Shown here piece after piece: positions 14,797-23,922 of a stretch of 47,126 nt of DNA. Made by a program: the position numbers and the translations under genes. The notes under the pieces are model-generated. The model had not been told where the DNA came from and ran no database searches. It worked only from the letters and a program-made list of their open reading frames with translations. Source of the DNA: JBBIMP01 sp037444305 (GTDB lineage: Bacteria; Acidobacteriota; UBA6911); assembly GCA_037444305.1 (NCBI GenBank), contig JBBIMP010000039.1, positions 1 through 47,126 of the forward strand, read 5' to 3'. The stretch's first letter is position 1. Each line of letters starts with the position of its first letter.

Positions 14797-16002
14797 ATGC
14801 TTTCAAGCCGTGGTGTGATCCTGTTGCGGGCCTTGGGCTCGGCAGCGCTGACACACAATTCGGAATTTCCGGCGGATATGCTCCAAGGCGGGACGAGCCC
14901 TGCAGCGAAAAGCCCGGCGCGCATCCTGGTGGCGGAACGGGAAGCGCTCATGCGGGTGATCATTCAGCGGAAGATGTCTGAGCTGGGCCACCTCTGCGAA
15001 ACCTGCGAAGGGTGGCAAGACGCGCTCCGCAGGCTCGAAGCCGCTGAGTTCGACCTCCTGGTGGCCGACATTTTGCCGCAGGAAGAGCTCGGGAGCATTC
15101 TCCTCGGCGAGTCGCTGCGGTTGCGCCCGGACCTTGCGGTCATTCTGATGGCGGCGCAGGCAGACCTTGCGGCGGCAGTGAGTTCGCTCAAGGAGGGCGC
15201 CTATGACTATGTGACCAAACCCGTCTCCCTGGATGACATCTGCCTCAGCGTCGCGCGCGCCCTCGAGAGGCGGAGGCTTCTGCTGGAAAACCGGCGCTAC
15301 CGGCAGACGCTCGAACAGAGCATCGAAAGCCGCACGCTGGAGCTGAAGGAGGCGGTGGAAACCCTGCGCCAGACGTACCACTCGACCCTGCTGGCCCTGG
15401 GCACGGCGCTGGACAGCCGGGACCACGATGGCGACGGCCACTCGCTGCGATCCACCATGTATGCGCTGCGGCTCGCGCGCTTTCTGGGCCTGGGCGAGGC
15501 CGAAATGCGCAGTCTCGAGCAGGCGGGCTTTCTGCACGACATCGGGAAGATCGGCCTGCCGGACCGGTTGCTCCGCAAGCCCGGACCGCTGAACTCCCAG
15601 GAGTGGGCCCTCATGCGGAAGCATCCCGAGATCGGTTACCGCATTCTCTCGGGGATCAAGTTCCTGCGGGAGGCTTCGGTCATCATACTTCAGCACCACG
15701 AGAACTACGATGGAACCGGCTATCCTGCCGGGCTCCGAGGTGAGGAGATTACCTTGGGGGCCCGCATATTTGCCGTCGCCGACACGCTCGACTGCCTGAC
15801 CACCGACCGCCCCTTCCAGACGGCGGTCTCCATGGAGGAGGCCCGCGAGAGGATTTCACACGCCGGCAGCACACGCCTCGACCCCTGGATCGTGGACGCC
15901 TTCCTCGAGTTGCCCGCGGAGGAGTGGTCGGCCATACGGGCCGCAGTTGCCGGAAAAGGACGCCGGATCGGTCTGCAGATATCATCCGGCGCCGGCTTTT
16001 GA
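14797..16002 (+). CDS. Response regulator with HD-GYP domain
   Basis: This 401-residue protein joins a receiver domain (residues about 40-160: ARILVAEREAL, LLVADILP with the phospho-Asp, YVTKPV with the conserved Lys), a coiled linker, and an HD-GYP domain (residues about 195-380). The latter has HDIGKIGLPD, RKHPEIGYRIL, HHENYDGTGYPAGLRG and VADTLDCLT, so cyclic-di-GMP phosphodiesterase activity is expected. No sensor kinase is adjacent. The first 30 residues are not conserved, and ATG 14878 (MLQGGTSP) is an alternative start. It follows the SPL-like gene by 66 bases. Confidence 0.88.
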   Translation: MLSSRGVILLRALGSAALTHNSEFPADMLQGGTSPAAKSPARILVAEREALMRVIIQRKMSELGHLCETCEGWQDALRRLEAAEFDLLVADILPQEELGSILLGESLRLRPDLAVILMAAQADLAAAVSSLKEGAYDYVTKPVSLDDICLSVARALERRRLLLENRRYRQTLEQSIESRTLELKEAVETLRQTYHSTLLALGTALDSRDHDGDGHSLRSTMYALRLARFLGLGEAEMRSLEQAGFLHDIGKIGLPDRLLRKPGPLNSQEWALMRKHPEIGYRILSGIKFLREASVIILQHHENYDGTGYPAGLRGEEITLGARIFAVADTLDCLTTDRPFQTAVSMEEARERISHAGSTRLDPWIVDAFLELPAEEWSAIRAAVAGKGRRIGLQISSGAGF

Positions 16003-16270
16003 CGCGCCGCCAGCGGCTTTCACGCGACAGTCGGAAACCCCCAACTGTTTCGATTTCCTTCCGGTAGCAGGGCACGGTCCGGGCACCGCGCTCTGGCACG
16101 CACTGGCGGAAAATGCCGACAGGATCTCGAGCTGTGGATGAATCTCCCGGATGGAATTATGCGCTCCCCGGCAAGAAGCAGGCATGCGATATTGGCTTCA
16201 TGACGGCAAAGAAGGTATCATTCAGTTTGCGGGTAAACGGAAACACCAACCTGAAACGAAGAGATTTGAA

Positions 16271-16714
16271 ATGCCTTTAGCGTTAGCGCTTTTTCTGAGT
16301 CTGTTCATGGCCCCGGAGCAGGCAGCCGTCGAAGAGAAGGCCCGGGCCATAGAAAACGAACTGATTGTCCCCTGCTGCTGGACCATGCCGGTGTCGCAGC
16401 ATCAATCGCCGGCAGCCGAGGAAATCAAGCAGGAAGTCCGCGCGATGCTGGCCCAGGGAAAGACGGAGCCGCAGATCTATGAGTTCTACGAGGCCAAGTA
16501 CGGGGAGAGAATCTTTGCCCGCCCGCGCGCCCGGGGATTCAACCTTCTTGCCTATGTCCTGCCGGCCGTATTCGTAGTTTTTGCATCGATCGTCCTGGTG
16601 TTCGTGCTCAAGAAGTTGCGCCTCCCGGGCGAGTCGCCTGCCGCCGCGCCGGCGGGGAATATCGATCCGAAATATGCCGCCCGGCTCGAGCGGGAATTGA
16701 AGGAAATCGAGTAA
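16271..16714 (+). CDS. ccmH: CcmH-like cytochrome c maturation protein, vicinal-cysteine variant
   Basis: This 147-residue membrane protein resembles CcmH/NrfF, the periplasmic thiol reductase that readies apocytochrome c for heme attachment. It has a hydrophobic N-terminus, the segment AIENELIVPCCWTMPVSQHQ and the helical EEIKQEVRAMLAQGKTEPQI, then a transmembrane helix (about residues 85-110). The usual LRCxxC motif reads VPCC: the first CxxC cysteine is valine and only vicinal Cys35-Cys36 remain, a form I associate with a distinct CcmH subgroup. No other ccm gene is nearby. Start ATG 16271 (MPLALALF) places a signal anchor at the N-terminus; a longer frame from 16151 is less likely. Upstream 16003-16270 holds no gene I can see. 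Confidence 0.75.
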   Translation: MPLALALFLSLFMAPEQAAVEEKARAIENELIVPCCWTMPVSQHQSPAAEEIKQEVRAMLAQGKTEPQIYEFYEAKYGERIFARPRARGFNLLAYVLPAVFVVFASIVLVFVLKKLRLPGESPAAAPAGNIDPKYAARLERELKEIE

Positions 16715-16825
16715 GCCGGCTGAACCCGTCCCCCGAGCCCTTCAGGTACCCGCCGCCGCCCGCGGACGAGCAACTCTCCCCGGATCAAGACGCCTGCGCG
16801 CGTCGCGCAAGGAGAGTTTCACCAT

Positions 16826-19198
16826 ATGATGAAAGAGGGATCGAAGGCGGCAACGCAGCCATGCTGCGGCGGTGCGGCAGGGACCGGCGCGGACGGGGAA
16901 AAGGACCCCGTCTGCGGAATGACGGTCGACCCGGCAAAGGCTCCGGCACAGGAACGGCACGAGGGCATCACCTACCATTTCTGCTGCCCCTCCTGCGCCG
17001 AAAGATTCCGAAAAGACCCCGGGCGTTACCTGCGGCCCGGTGAAGCGCGGGAGCCGGGGCCGGCTTCGCCCGAGGGTGCCGTGGTCGAGTACATCTGCCC
17101 CATGGACCCGGAGGTGCTGGAGACCAGGCCGGGATCCTGCCCCATATGCGGGATGGCGCTGGAGCCCCGGATCCTCCGCCTGGAGGAGGGTGAAAATCCC
17201 GAGCTGCGGGATATGAGGAGAAGGTTCGTCGCCGGCGCTGCGTTGACGGTTCCCGTTCTACTGCTGGCCATGGGCGAGATGATAATCGGCTCCGGTTTCC
17301 ACCGCGTGTTATCTGCGAGGGCCGCCACTCTGCTGCAGCTGGCCCTGGCGACACCGGTTGTTCTCTGGTGCGGGTGGCCTTTCTTCGTCAGGGGTTGGAA
17401 ATCGCTGGTCAACCGCAGCCTGAACATGTTCACTCTCATAGCCGTCGGCACCGGCACGGCATACGGCTACAGCGTGATTGCGGCCCTCCGGCCCGGCATC
17501 TTCCCGGCATCTTTCCGCGGTCATGGCGGAGCTCCCGGTGTCTACTTCGAGGCGGCGGCAGTCATAATAACGCTGGTCCTCCTGGGGCAGGTGCTGGAGC
17601 TGCGCGCGCGCAGCCGGACGGGAAACGCGATCAAGGCTCTCCTGGGGCTCGCGCCAAAGACCGCGCGGCGGGTGAACGCGGGCGGCGACGACGAGGACGT
17701 TCCGCTCGAGCAGGTCAGGCCGGGCGAGCTGCTGCGGGTTCGGCCGGGAGAGAAGATCCCCGTGGACGGAATCGTGCTCGAAGGCTCCAGTTCCGTGGAC
17801 GAATCGATGATCACGGGCGAACCGGTACCGGTGGAGAAGGCGCGCGACAGCGCGGTTACGGGCGGGACGGTGAACGGGACGGGGAGCTTCGTGATGCGCG
17901 CGGAAAGGGTGGGCGGCGAGACGCTACTGGCGCAGATCGTCCGCATGGTGAGTGAAGCCCAGCGGAGCCGCGCTCCCATACAGCGGGTCGCGGACACCGC
18001 CGCCGGGTACTTCGTGCCGGCAGTCATTCTCGTCTCGATCATCACCTTTGTCGTCTGGGCGCTGGCCGGACCCGAGCCGCGCCTGGCCTACGCCCTGCTG
18101 AACGCGGTGGCGGTGCTGATCATTGCCTGTCCCTGCGCCCTGGGACTGGCGACGCCCATGTCCATCATGGTGGGAACCGGCCGCGGGGCCGCTGCCGGCG
18201 TTCTCGTCCGCAACGCCGAGGCGCTCGAAACGCTCGAAAAGGTCGACACGCTGGTCCTGGACAAAACGGGCACCCTCACGGAGGGCAAGCCGCGCCTCTC
18301 GAAGGTGGTCGCCTGCGCGCCCTGGACGGAAGACCGGGTCCTGGCTGCTTCAGCCTGGCTGGAGCGGGGCAGCGAGCATCCGCTGGCCGCAGCCGTCACG
18401 CGCGGGGCGCGGGCCCGGGGTCTGCAGATGGAAAAAACCGAGGGCTTCCGTTCGATCACGGGGAAAGGGATTATGGGCAGCGCCGGGGGCCACGAAATCG
18501 CCGTGGGCAGTGCAGCCCTCATGAAGGACCTCGGCGTCGATCCCGGAGCGCTGCTCGGCCAAGCCGAGCCCCTGAGAGCCGAAGGGGAGACGGTGGTTTT
18601 CGTGGCCATCGACGGGCGGGCCGCGGGGCTGTTGAGCGTTGCCGATCCGATCAAGGATTCCACCGCGGAGGCGATCCGCATGCTTCACCGGGATGGCATG
18701 CGGCTGGTGATGGTGACAGGCGACAGCCGCGCCACGGCCGAGAGCGTGGCCCGGCGGCTGAACATCGACGAGGTGATGGCCGGGGTGCTGCCGCCCGAAA
18801 AGGGCCAGGTCGTCAAGAAACTGCAGCGCGAAGGGCGAACGGTCGCCATGGCGGGGGACGGCATCAACGACGCGCCCGCCCTGGCGCAGGCGCAGGTCGG
18901 GATCGCCATGGGGACCGGGACCGATGTCGCCATGGAGAGCGCCGGCGTGACGCTGGTGAAGGGAGATCTCCGGGGAATCGCCCGCGCCCGCCGCTTGAGC
19001 CTCGGGACGATGCGCAATATCCGCCAGAACCTCTTCTTCGCCTTCGTCTACAATGCGCTGGGGATTCCACTCGCAGCGGGCGTGCTCTACCCGGTCCTCG
19101 GCCTGCTGCTCAGCCCTATGATCGCCGCCGCAGCCATGACCTTCAGCTCGGTCTCGGTCGTCGGCAACGCTCTGCGCCTGCGCCACCTCCATCTCTAA
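16826..19198 (+). CDS. copA: Copper-translocating P1B-type ATPase with YHS domain
   Basis: This 790-residue inner-membrane pump exports Cu(I). Domains in order: a Cys-rich start (PCCGG), a YHS domain (DPVCGMTVDPAKA to CCPSCAERFRKDPGRYL), a heavy-metal-binding segment (YICPMDPEV, CPICGMALEP), eight transmembrane helices, the actuator loop TGEPVPVEK, the ion site CPC (IIACPCALGLATP), DKTGTLTEGK, the SEHPLA motif and GDGINDAPALAQA. The last helices keep YNALGIPLAAG and MTFSSVSVVGNALRLR, the Asn and Met/Ser residues of the Cu(I) subclass. There is no CopZ-like HMA domain. Start ATG 16826 follows AAGGAGA; ATG 16829 is possible. It stands alone on the plus strand and converges with the iron genes. 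Confidence 0.95.
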   Translation: MMKEGSKAATQPCCGGAAGTGADGEKDPVCGMTVDPAKAPAQERHEGITYHFCCPSCAERFRKDPGRYLRPGEAREPGPASPEGAVVEYICPMDPEVLETRPGSCPICGMALEPRILRLEEGENPELRDMRRRFVAGAALTVPVLLLAMGEMIIGSGFHRVLSARAATLLQLALATPVVLWCGWPFFVRGWKSLVNRSLNMFTLIAVGTGTAYGYSVIAALRPGIFPASFRGHGGAPGVYFEAAAVIITLVLLGQVLELRARSRTGNAIKALLGLAPKTARRVNAGGDDEDVPLEQVRPGELLRVRPGEKIPVDGIVLEGSSSVDESMITGEPVPVEKARDSAVTGGTVNGTGSFVMRAERVGGETLLAQIVRMVSEAQRSRAPIQRVADTAAGYFVPAVILVSIITFVVWALAGPEPRLAYALLNAVAVLIIACPCALGLATPMSIMVGTGRGAAAGVLVRNAEALETLEKVDTLVLDKTGTLTEGKPRLSKVVACAPWTEDRVLAASAWLERGSEHPLAAAVTRGARARGLQMEKTEGFRSITGKGIMGSAGGHEIAVGSAALMKDLGVDPGALLGQAEPLRAEGETVVFVAIDGRAAGLLSVADPIKDSTAEAIRMLHRDGMRLVMVTGDSRATAESVARRLNIDEVMAGVLPPEKGQVVKKLQREGRTVAMAGDGINDAPALAQAQVGIAMGTGTDVAMESAGVTLVKGDLRGIARARRLSLGTMRNIRQNLFFAFVYNALGIPLAAGVLYPVLGLLLSPMIAAAAMTFSSVSVVGNALRLRHLHL

Positions 19199-19232
19199 TG
19201 CCGCCTCCGGGCCGGCGGCCGGACGAATCCGC

Positions 19233-19901
19233 CTATTCGGCCTGCTCGGGGCGGAGGTAGATGTTGCGCGCCACCTGTTCCTCGATGGCAATCTCGGTTT
19301 CATCGCACTGCACGACGAAGCTCGGCCACTTCTGCAGCAGTTTGAGCCGCACGCCCGGAATTATGCCGAGCGCCGAGAGCTTGAGCATCCGGCCGTGCTC
19401 CGGTGTGGAAAAATAGGCGATCCTGCCGGTCTCGCCGACGTTCATCTGGTCGCAGGGGATGACGATGGGCTTCACGTCGCCCCGCGCCTGGCGGCAGCAG
19501 TCCCCCTCCGGTATGGGGCGGTTGTGCGGGCAGAACCGCGGGTGGCCCAGGAGCGTGCAGATGGAGTTCGTGATCCCGTCGGCGAGCAGGTGCTCGAACT
19601 CGCAGGCCGCGGCCTCGCTCTCCTCGACCTCGGACCCGAGCACGTCGCAGATCAGCCGTTCGGCCAGGCGGTGCCGGCGGATGATCTGCTCGGCCAGCCT
19701 TTTCCCCGCAGGGAGCAGGCGGAATCTGCCGCGCCCGCCGGCTTCTATCAGGCCGTCGCGCTGAAGCTTTGCGAGGAGATCCTCCGTTACTTTGGTGGCG
19801 ACCTCCGCCAAGAGATTCTCGCGGGCGGGCTGCTCCTTTTCCTCGAGCGTCCAGAGCGCCTCCAGCACTTCCGCCATCTCTTCACTGATCTTGTCTTCCA
19901 C
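19233..19901 (-). CDS. DtxR/MntR-family metalloregulator with FeoA-like domain
   Basis: This 222-residue protein has an N-terminal winged helix (EEMAEVLEALWTLEEKEQPA, LLAKLQRDGLIEAG), the metal-binding dimerisation region (RHRLAERLICDVLG, ACEFEHLLADGI, LGHPRFCPHNRPIPEGDCC) and a C-terminal FeoA/SH3-like domain (GRMLKLSALGIIPGVRLKLL). It should repress iron- or manganese-linked genes when metal-loaded. I chose GTG 19901 because GAGGGAG lies 6 bases upstream; the longer open frame to 20075 is arginine-rich and unlike the family. It lies 205 bases downstream of feoB on the same strand, so it probably regulates its own ferrous-iron operon. Confidence 0.87.
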   Translation of the reverse strand: MEDKISEEMAEVLEALWTLEEKEQPARENLLAEVATKVTEDLLAKLQRDGLIEAGGRGRFRLLPAGKRLAEQIIRRHRLAERLICDVLGSEVEESEAAACEFEHLLADGITNSICTLLGHPRFCPHNRPIPEGDCCRQARGDVKPIVIPCDQMNVGETGRIAYFSTPEHGRMLKLSALGIIPGVRLKLLQKWPSFVVQCDETEIAIEEQVARNIYLRPEQAE

Positions 19902-20106
19902 GATGTTCTCCCTCTGTGCTACTAATCCGAAAGATCTTTCCCGTGTGCGAGGAAAACTCCCCGGCAACGGATTAATGCCACAGCATCTGCCAACCGCGCT
20001 TGCCGGCCGGGCGTCAACGGAGCCCGGAGCGCAGCGACGGGTCGCGTTGCATGACAGGGCAACCCAACCGCTCACTGGCGTTCGCAGCTCCGTGCACCGC
20101 GTCCCT

Positions 20107-22383
20107 TTATATGAAGTTTATCTCGAGAGCGCGAAAGATCCAGGCGACAGCCCCTCCCACCATAAGGGCGAACGGGAGGATGAAACCGGTGATCATCATC
20201 GCCCGCTTCACGCCCTGCTCCTTTATGATCACGAGAAAGCTCGCCACACACGGGACGAACAGCGTGATCACTATCATGCTCACGACCGCCTGCTGGCCGG
20301 TCAGCAGGTTGTTGCGGACCATGTCGAAAAGCCCCGCAGCCCCATAGTCCCGCCGCAGGAATCCCAGGACGAAGACGCTGGCCGCCTGCGCCGGCACGTG
20401 CAGGATTCCCTCCAGGACCGGCTCCAGAGCAGCCTCGAGCCAGAGCAGCAGACTCCGCCCGCGGACAGCCACTTTATCCAGGAAAAAAAGCGCCGTGGTT
20501 CCGATGAGGAACAGCGGAACCGCCTCCTTTATGTACCACTGCAGGCGGTAACCGGTCTTGAGCATCACGTTCCGCATCTGCGGCGCCCGGATGGGCGGGA
20601 TCTCGAAAATGAACTCGCTGCGCGGCCCGCGCAGGAGCCTGGAGGCAAGGTAGCCCACCAGCAGGAGCTGCGACAGCACCACGCCGATCACGGTGGCGGT
20701 CGCAAAGCCGGAGAACCGGGCCGAAATCCCGAGGATCACCCCCAGTTGCGCCGAGCAGGGGATGCCCAACGCCAGCAGCAGGGTGGCGATCAGGCGCTCC
20801 TTCCTGGAATTGAGGACGCGCGTCGTGATCGTTGCCATGGTGCAGCAGCCCAGCCCGAGCACCATCGGCAGCGTGGCCTTTCCATTGAGGCCCATGAGGC
20901 GCATCACCCGGTCGGAGAGAATCGAGAGGCGCGGGAGGTAGCCGCTGTCCTCCAGCAGGCTGAACGCGATGAAAAATGTGCCCACCACGGGGAAAACGAT
21001 GGCGATGGCGTAGGTCAGCCCCATGGAGATGAGGCCGTATTTGCCGGCCAGGAAATCGTAGGCGAGGCCGGGCGGAATGACCGCCTGCAGCCAGGGGACC
21101 AGGAACTGCCCGAAGAGCACCTCCTCGAGGAGGCCGACGAGCGTCTGCGCACCGGTGTAGCCCACGAATTCGTAGACGAGCAGGAGAACGCCGATGAGGA
21201 TGGGAATGCCCGTGACGGCCCGCCGCGTCTGGATGCCCATCTCCTCGGCGAACGCCCGGCTGCGCGCCAGCAGGAAACCGAAGGGGATCACCACCGGCGC
21301 CAGAAACATGAGGAAGTGCAGGAGTTCGAATACCAGGCCGAACTCCCCGCCCGCCGTCGCCGGGTCGCCGAAGAGAACCGCCCTGGCCAGGCGTGGAATC
21401 GAGCCCGAAGCCATCCACTCCGGCCTCTCCGTCAAGAACGCGACCAGTCGTTCTACCAGAAAGGAATGGGGCGTCCAGGCCCCGAGGACGGCGCCGGCCA
21501 TGTTCCAGCAGAAGAGCACCGCGCCGGCCGCAAGGCATGCGAGCCAGAACCGGGACTGCTTTCCGGCCGACTCGTCCAGGAAATGCACCGGCCTCTTCTG
21601 CCGGTGCCTTTCCACGGCATCGTCGAGGAAGGAGTTTCTGGCCGCCGCGAGCTCTTTTGCCAGCGACCTGCGGCGGGCGCGCATCAGGGAGTGATGCGCA
21701 GCGTCGAGCTGAGCTATCGCCTCCCGGCCGTAGGCCTCTTCAAAGACTTCGGTCAGGGCCGGATTGTCCAGGGCCAGCCACTCCGCGGCGAGGGCCGCCG
21801 GAAGATCGGCGGGCAGGCCTGACAATTCCTGCGCCAGGTTTTCTGAAAAATGCTCCGGCAGGCGGTTGCGCGGGCGCGCGGCGCTTCCGAGGGCCTGCAG
21901 CAGCTGCCTCCTCCCCTGCGAATAAATGGCCACCGTCTCCACGACCGGTATTCCCAGCAGGTCGCGCAGCCCCTGGGCGTCGATCTGCACGCCCCGCTCC
22001 TGGGCCTCGTCCATCATGTTCAGCGCGAGTACCGCGGGAAAACCCAGCTCGGCCAGCTGCGAGGTGATCAGGAGAGTGCGCCGGAGATTCTTGGCGTCCG
22101 CCACCTGGATGACGATGTCGGGTTTCTCCCGCAGCAGGATTTCGCACGTGACCCGCTCGTCCTCCGACTGCGGGACGAGGCTGTACACACCCGGAGTGTC
22201 CACGATTTCGCAATCCGCGTCCCCGAGTTTCATGCGGCCGCGGGAAATGTCGACCGTGGTCCCTGGAAAATTGGACACCAGGACATAGCTGCCGGTCAGC
22301 AGTCTGAAGATGACGGACTTGCCGACATTCGGGTTTCCCACCAGCACTATCTTTCTGATGCCGGCGGCTTCAGGGGGCGTCAT
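20107..22383 (-). CDS. feoB: Ferrous iron transporter FeoB
   Basis: This 758-residue protein imports Fe(II) across the inner membrane. The N-terminal G domain has GNPNVGKSVIFRLLTG (G1), the switch region NFPGTTVDISRG (G2), VDTPGVYSL (G3) and NMMDEA (G4). A helical spacer follows, then the polytopic domain with two gate-like repeats (GLGCCTMATITTRV; LLALGIPCSAQLGV with paired cysteines). No stand-alone feoA is present; the downstream DtxR-type regulator carries the only FeoA-like domain seen here. The start ATG 22383 is divergent from the dcyD-like gene. Confidence 0.95.
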   Translation of the reverse strand: MTPPEAAGIRKIVLVGNPNVGKSVIFRLLTGSYVLVSNFPGTTVDISRGRMKLGDADCEIVDTPGVYSLVPQSEDERVTCEILLREKPDIVIQVADAKNLRRTLLITSQLAELGFPAVLALNMMDEAQERGVQIDAQGLRDLLGIPVVETVAIYSQGRRQLLQALGSAARPRNRLPEHFSENLAQELSGLPADLPAALAAEWLALDNPALTEVFEEAYGREAIAQLDAAHHSLMRARRRSLAKELAAARNSFLDDAVERHRQKRPVHFLDESAGKQSRFWLACLAAGAVLFCWNMAGAVLGAWTPHSFLVERLVAFLTERPEWMASGSIPRLARAVLFGDPATAGGEFGLVFELLHFLMFLAPVVIPFGFLLARSRAFAEEMGIQTRRAVTGIPILIGVLLLVYEFVGYTGAQTLVGLLEEVLFGQFLVPWLQAVIPPGLAYDFLAGKYGLISMGLTYAIAIVFPVVGTFFIAFSLLEDSGYLPRLSILSDRVMRLMGLNGKATLPMVLGLGCCTMATITTRVLNSRKERLIATLLLALGIPCSAQLGVILGISARFSGFATATVIGVVLSQLLLVGYLASRLLRGPRSEFIFEIPPIRAPQMRNVMLKTGYRLQWYIKEAVPLFLIGTTALFFLDKVAVRGRSLLLWLEAALEPVLEGILHVPAQAASVFVLGFLRRDYGAAGLFDMVRNNLLTGQQAVVSMIVITLFVPCVASFLVIIKEQGVKRAMMITGFILPFALMVGGAVAWIFRALEINFI

Positions 22384-22600
22384 GGGTCGTAACCTCCGCG
22401 CTAAGGATATTCAAAAGATATTCAAAAATGAAACCCAATTTCAAAATCGGCCGGAGGTTCTGTATCGACCCTCCCGGGGCTCCATTCAGGGGTTGCGCTT
22501 TCGGGCAGCCGCGCCGCTGCGCAGCCCGGGGAAAGGGGCAGGAAATCAGGATGGCGCTGCGGCAGGAGCGCAACAAGGAATACGAACACCCCACGCGAGG

Positions 22601-22627
22601 TTGACTTCCCGGCACTCAGGCCATAAT
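22601..22627 (+). promoter_or_regulatory. Predicted promoter of the dcyD-like gene
   Basis: TTGACT at 22601-22606 and CATAAT at 22622-22627 resemble sigma-70 -35 and -10 boxes, with a short 15-base spacer. The gene starts about 32 bases downstream after GGAGG at 22651-22655. Short spacing lowers confidence. Confidence 0.4.
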
Positions 22628-22659
22628 CTCGCGGCTGAAATCCTGATCCTGGAGGCACC

Positions 22660-23637
22660 ATGGCCACTGAACTGCCGCGTTTTCCACTCGCCCACCTGCC
22701 TACCCCCGTCGAACGGGTCGACCGCCTGAGCCGTCACCTCGGGGGGCCCGAACTTTACATCAAACGCGACGACATGACCGGGCTTGCCGGCGGAGGGAAC
22801 AAAACCCGCAAGCTGGAGTTCCTGGTGGCCGACGCGCTGTCGGCCAAAGCCGACACACTCATCACTGTCGGCTCGGCCCAGTCCAACCATTGCCGCCAGA
22901 CCGCCGCGGCGGCCGTCAAGGCGGGAATGAGATGCATCCTGGTGCTGCGCGGCGGCGAACCCCGCGAATGCACCGGGAATCTACTGCTGGACCGGCTTCT
23001 GGGGGCCGAGGTTCGATGGGCGGGAGACCGATCGCGCGAGGAGGTGATGCAGGAGGTTGCCGGCGGGGAGCGGGCTGCCGGGCGGATTCCCTACGAGATC
23101 CCCCTCGGCGGGTCCACGCCCCTCGGCGCAGCAGCCTACCATCTGGCGATCGGCGAACTGATGCAGCAGACGGTGGAGAGATTCGATTGGATCGTCGTGG
23201 CCTCCAGTTCCGCCGGGACGCAGGCAGGGATGGTGGCAGGCGCCTGGCTCAACGGCTTTGCGGGCAAGGTGCTCGGCATCAGCATCGACGAGGAACTCGA
23301 GTCGCTCAGAAAGGCGGTGGCGGAAATCGCCACAGGAGCGACGGCGCTCCTCGGCGCGCCGCACACATTCCTGCCGGCGGAAATTCACGCGAACGCCGAT
23401 TACCTCGGCGAAGGCTACGGCATTGTGGGCGAGCCCGAACGGGAGGCCATCCGGCTGTTTGCCGCGCACGAGGGGATACTGCTGGATCCCGTTTATACGG
23501 GCAGGGCCGCCGCGGGCATGATCGATCTCATCCGCAAGGGCACAATCCCCCGGGGGGAAAAAGTGCTGTTCTGGCACACGGGCGGAACGCCGGCGCTCTG
23601 GGCCTATGCCGACGACCTCACGCGCGGCCCCTCATAG
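22660..23637 (+). CDS. dcyD: D-cysteine desulfhydrase/ACC deaminase-family PLP enzyme
   Basis: This 325-residue fold-type II PLP enzyme belongs to the D-cysteine desulfhydrase and 1-aminocyclopropane-1-carboxylate deaminase group. The N-terminal LAHLPTPVERVDRLS and KRDDMTGLAGGGNKTRKLEF (with the PLP lysine) and the loop GSAQSNHCRQTAAAA are characteristic, as is the C-terminal GILLDPVYTGRAAAGM and FWHTGG. The expected reaction is D-cysteine to pyruvate, sulfide and ammonia; ACC deaminases cannot be ruled out. The 3' end overlaps the SDR remnant on the other strand by 20 bases. Confidence 0.88.
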   Translation: MATELPRFPLAHLPTPVERVDRLSRHLGGPELYIKRDDMTGLAGGGNKTRKLEFLVADALSAKADTLITVGSAQSNHCRQTAAAAVKAGMRCILVLRGGEPRECTGNLLLDRLLGAEVRWAGDRSREEVMQEVAGGERAAGRIPYEIPLGGSTPLGAAAYHLAIGELMQQTVERFDWIVVASSSAGTQAGMVAGAWLNGFAGKVLGISIDEELESLRKAVAEIATGATALLGAPHTFLPAEIHANADYLGEGYGIVGEPEREAIRLFAAHEGILLDPVYTGRAAAGMIDLIRKGTIPRGEKVLFWHTGGTPALWAYADDLTRGPS

Positions 23638-23860
23638 CCTTTCCGATCAGCCAGGTTACGAGCCTGCGGGGCAGCATCCGGCTCACGCCGACCTGGATTC
23701 GGTTCGACAGGCCGGTGACGCTGACGCGCTTCCCGCGTTCGAAGTCCCGCAGGCCGATCCTGGCGCAATCGCCGGCGCTCATCCGGGTTGCCGGAATTAT
23801 ACGCGGGCCCCGCTCGATCCCGAAGCGGTGCAGGACCGGTTCCGCCGACGCGTCTCCATT
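23618..23860 (-). pseudogene. C-terminal remnant of a short-chain dehydrogenase
   Basis: On the minus strand a frame open from 23860 to TGA 23618 encodes MSAGDCARIGLRDFERGKRV, then VTGLSNRIQVG and MLPRRLVTWLIGKAM. This is the typical C-terminal tail of a DltE/SadH-like short-chain dehydrogenase, where a conserved MSAEE-type helix is followed by a basic amphipathic end. The Rossmann domain with TGxxxGIG and the catalytic YxxxK are absent; upstream lies a stop and then the dinB promoter. The end of this remnant overlaps the dcyD-like gene. It is best read as a gene whose 5' three-quarters were deleted. Confidence 0.6.
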
Positions 23861-23873
23861 TCACCTTGAATGC

Positions 23874-23882
23874 TGATAGAAT
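23874..23882 (+). promoter_or_regulatory. Extended -10 element for dinB
   Basis: TGATAGAAT (TGn followed by the -10-like TAGAAT at 23877-23882) lies 41 bases before the dinB start and ahead of an AAGGAGG site. No clear -35 and no LexA-type box is visible next to it. Confidence 0.4.
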
Positions 23883-23922
23883 CAGGAGCCGGGGCAAGGA
23901 GGATAAACGGGCGGGCCCTGCC

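Noticed and set aside
19792..21822. Long plus-strand open frame (676 codons) opposite feoB and the DtxR-type gene
   Set aside because: It mirrors well-conserved coding sequence on the other strand, has low-complexity composition and no recognisable domain. High GC creates such open shadows.
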